Shown: piece after piece, positions 63,076-64,000 of the stretch
How the letters are laid out: every line of letters begins with the position of its first letter
Numbering within the stretch: position 1 is the first letter of the stretch
Notes under the pieces: model-generated
What the model was told of the DNA's origin: nothing
Seen by the model: only the letters and a program-made list of their open reading frames with translations
The model's database searches: none
NCBI GenBank assembly: GCA_016859345.1
Contig: CM029114.1
Coordinates: forward strand, 8,871,501-8,935,500
DNA length: 64,000 nucleotides
Source of the DNA: Istiophorus platypterus
Taxonomy: Eukaryota; Chordata; Actinopteri; Istiophoriformes; Istiophoridae
Direction of reading: 5' to 3'
Position numbers and translations under genes: made by a program

Positions 63076-64000
63076 AGACAGGGTTGGATTTCAGAGCTGA
63101 GAACATTTAGGTATCAGCCAAAATGCATTTGTAGCACACAGAGTGTTGAAAACTGTCAAGTAGTTAAAGCTGGGACTTATTGTCAGATCTTGTTTACTTA
63201 GTTTTGATAAGTAAGCTGTTTCTGTTAAAACAACAGTTATAAAAGAAGCTTTGTTTATTTTATCAAAATTAAAAACATGTTATTCCTCAAAGTAAGGTAT
63301 TTTAAAAGTAATTTATGCGCACCAGTATCAGTAAATTTTAAATAGCACTCAGCCCTAGAGGGGTCAAAGGAATGTGTGGATTTAAGCTAAATTTATCTGA
63401 ACAGTTAGGTCTTACAAGAGGTAAGAAAATGGTTCCATCCCTTTATGTGTTGACGAGATGTCTAACAAACAGGATTTCGGTAAAGAGAGAAGGTAACTTG
63501 GCAGCCATTATTTTATTCTAGTAAATGGTGGGTGGCACTTGTGTCTGATCATAGTGAGCACAAGTTGCTGTGCATTTGGGAACTTGGCCTTTCCATAAAG
63601 AAATTGACAGACTGTTGACAGGACACTAAGCTGGCATCAACTCAACACTGTCCGCAGTTCTGGGAAATACACAGATCTGGCCATTTTCCCCGTAGAGTTT
63701 ACTGCACCGTACCTGGCACGAGCAAACATTCTCCCGTTCAATGTCTGCTTTTTGTTTCGGCTGCCTTCCTCTGACTTAGCTACAGCTGCCTGTTTCACTC
63801 TGCATTGAAAGGGAGAGAGTCTGGGGCTTTCTGGGGTTTTGACTGTTCAGCAGGAGCTCTCTCTTTTATTCACAATCTTGCTCAGCTGCTGGACCTCAGA
63901 GAAAATGGAAGAATCTGATGCACCTTTATACATAATGTTGGACTTTGAGAAAAGGAGTGGCAGAGCACATCCATACCTTGAATAATTTGTTGTTTGTATA
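63076..64000 (+). other. nr3c2: nr3c2 intron 2, right end of window
   Basis: No exon, repeat or RNA gene recognised. The next nr3c2 exon, which should encode the first zinc finger, is not reached. Confidence 0.6.

Overview
This is eukaryotic genomic DNA, almost certainly from a teleost fish. Coding sequence is sparse and split into spliced exons. Microsatellites, mainly (CA)n, (TA)n and (CTAT)n, are abundant. Several dispersed repeats look like families common in teleost genomes, including a decayed Tc1-like transposon. No prokaryotic feature, CRISPR array, rRNA or tRNA gene was recognised.

Two genes are firmly supported, and both run off the window. On the minus strand at the left edge are the first two coding exons of a doublecortin-like kinase 2 gene (dclk2): exon 1 at 5142-5547 and exon 2 at 489-826. 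They join in frame and encode residues 1-248, covering the first doublecortin (DCX) domain and most of the second. The kinase-coding exons lie beyond position 1. On the plus strand at the right is the large first coding exon of the mineralocorticoid receptor gene (nr3c2): exon 49936-51747, CDS from 49955. It encodes 597 codons plus two bases of the N-terminal transactivation region. The DNA- and ligand-binding exons are not in the window, so intron 2 is longer than 12 kb. A GC-rich, low-complexity promoter zone and a possible non-coding first exon (splice donor at 48102) lie at about 46.9-48.1 kb.

The genes are head to head, with about 44 kb between their start codons (5547 and 49955). As I recall, mammals keep the same divergent orientation but with a much larger gap. 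I saw no coding exon in between. The intergenic DNA holds a (CTAT)n tract in a duplicated flank (6.4-7.1 kb), a long foldback inverted repeat (10.1-11.7 kb), a MITE-like element (14.3-14.8 kb), a Tc1-like relic (20.3-21.4 kb), copies of teleost-type dispersed repeats, many microsatellites, and long single-copy stretches that may hold regulatory elements. Intron 2 of nr3c2 holds repeats rich in AGGTCA half-sites (57.9-58.7 kb) and a nearly identical 1.4 kb tandem duplication (59.9-62.7 kb).

I found no previously undescribed gene system. The most notable observations are structural: the foldback, the near-perfect tandem duplication, a 7-bp micro-inversion in a microsatellite flank, direct-repeat-1 sites carried by a repeat inside a nuclear-receptor gene, and an upstream ORF overlapping the nr3c2 start codon.
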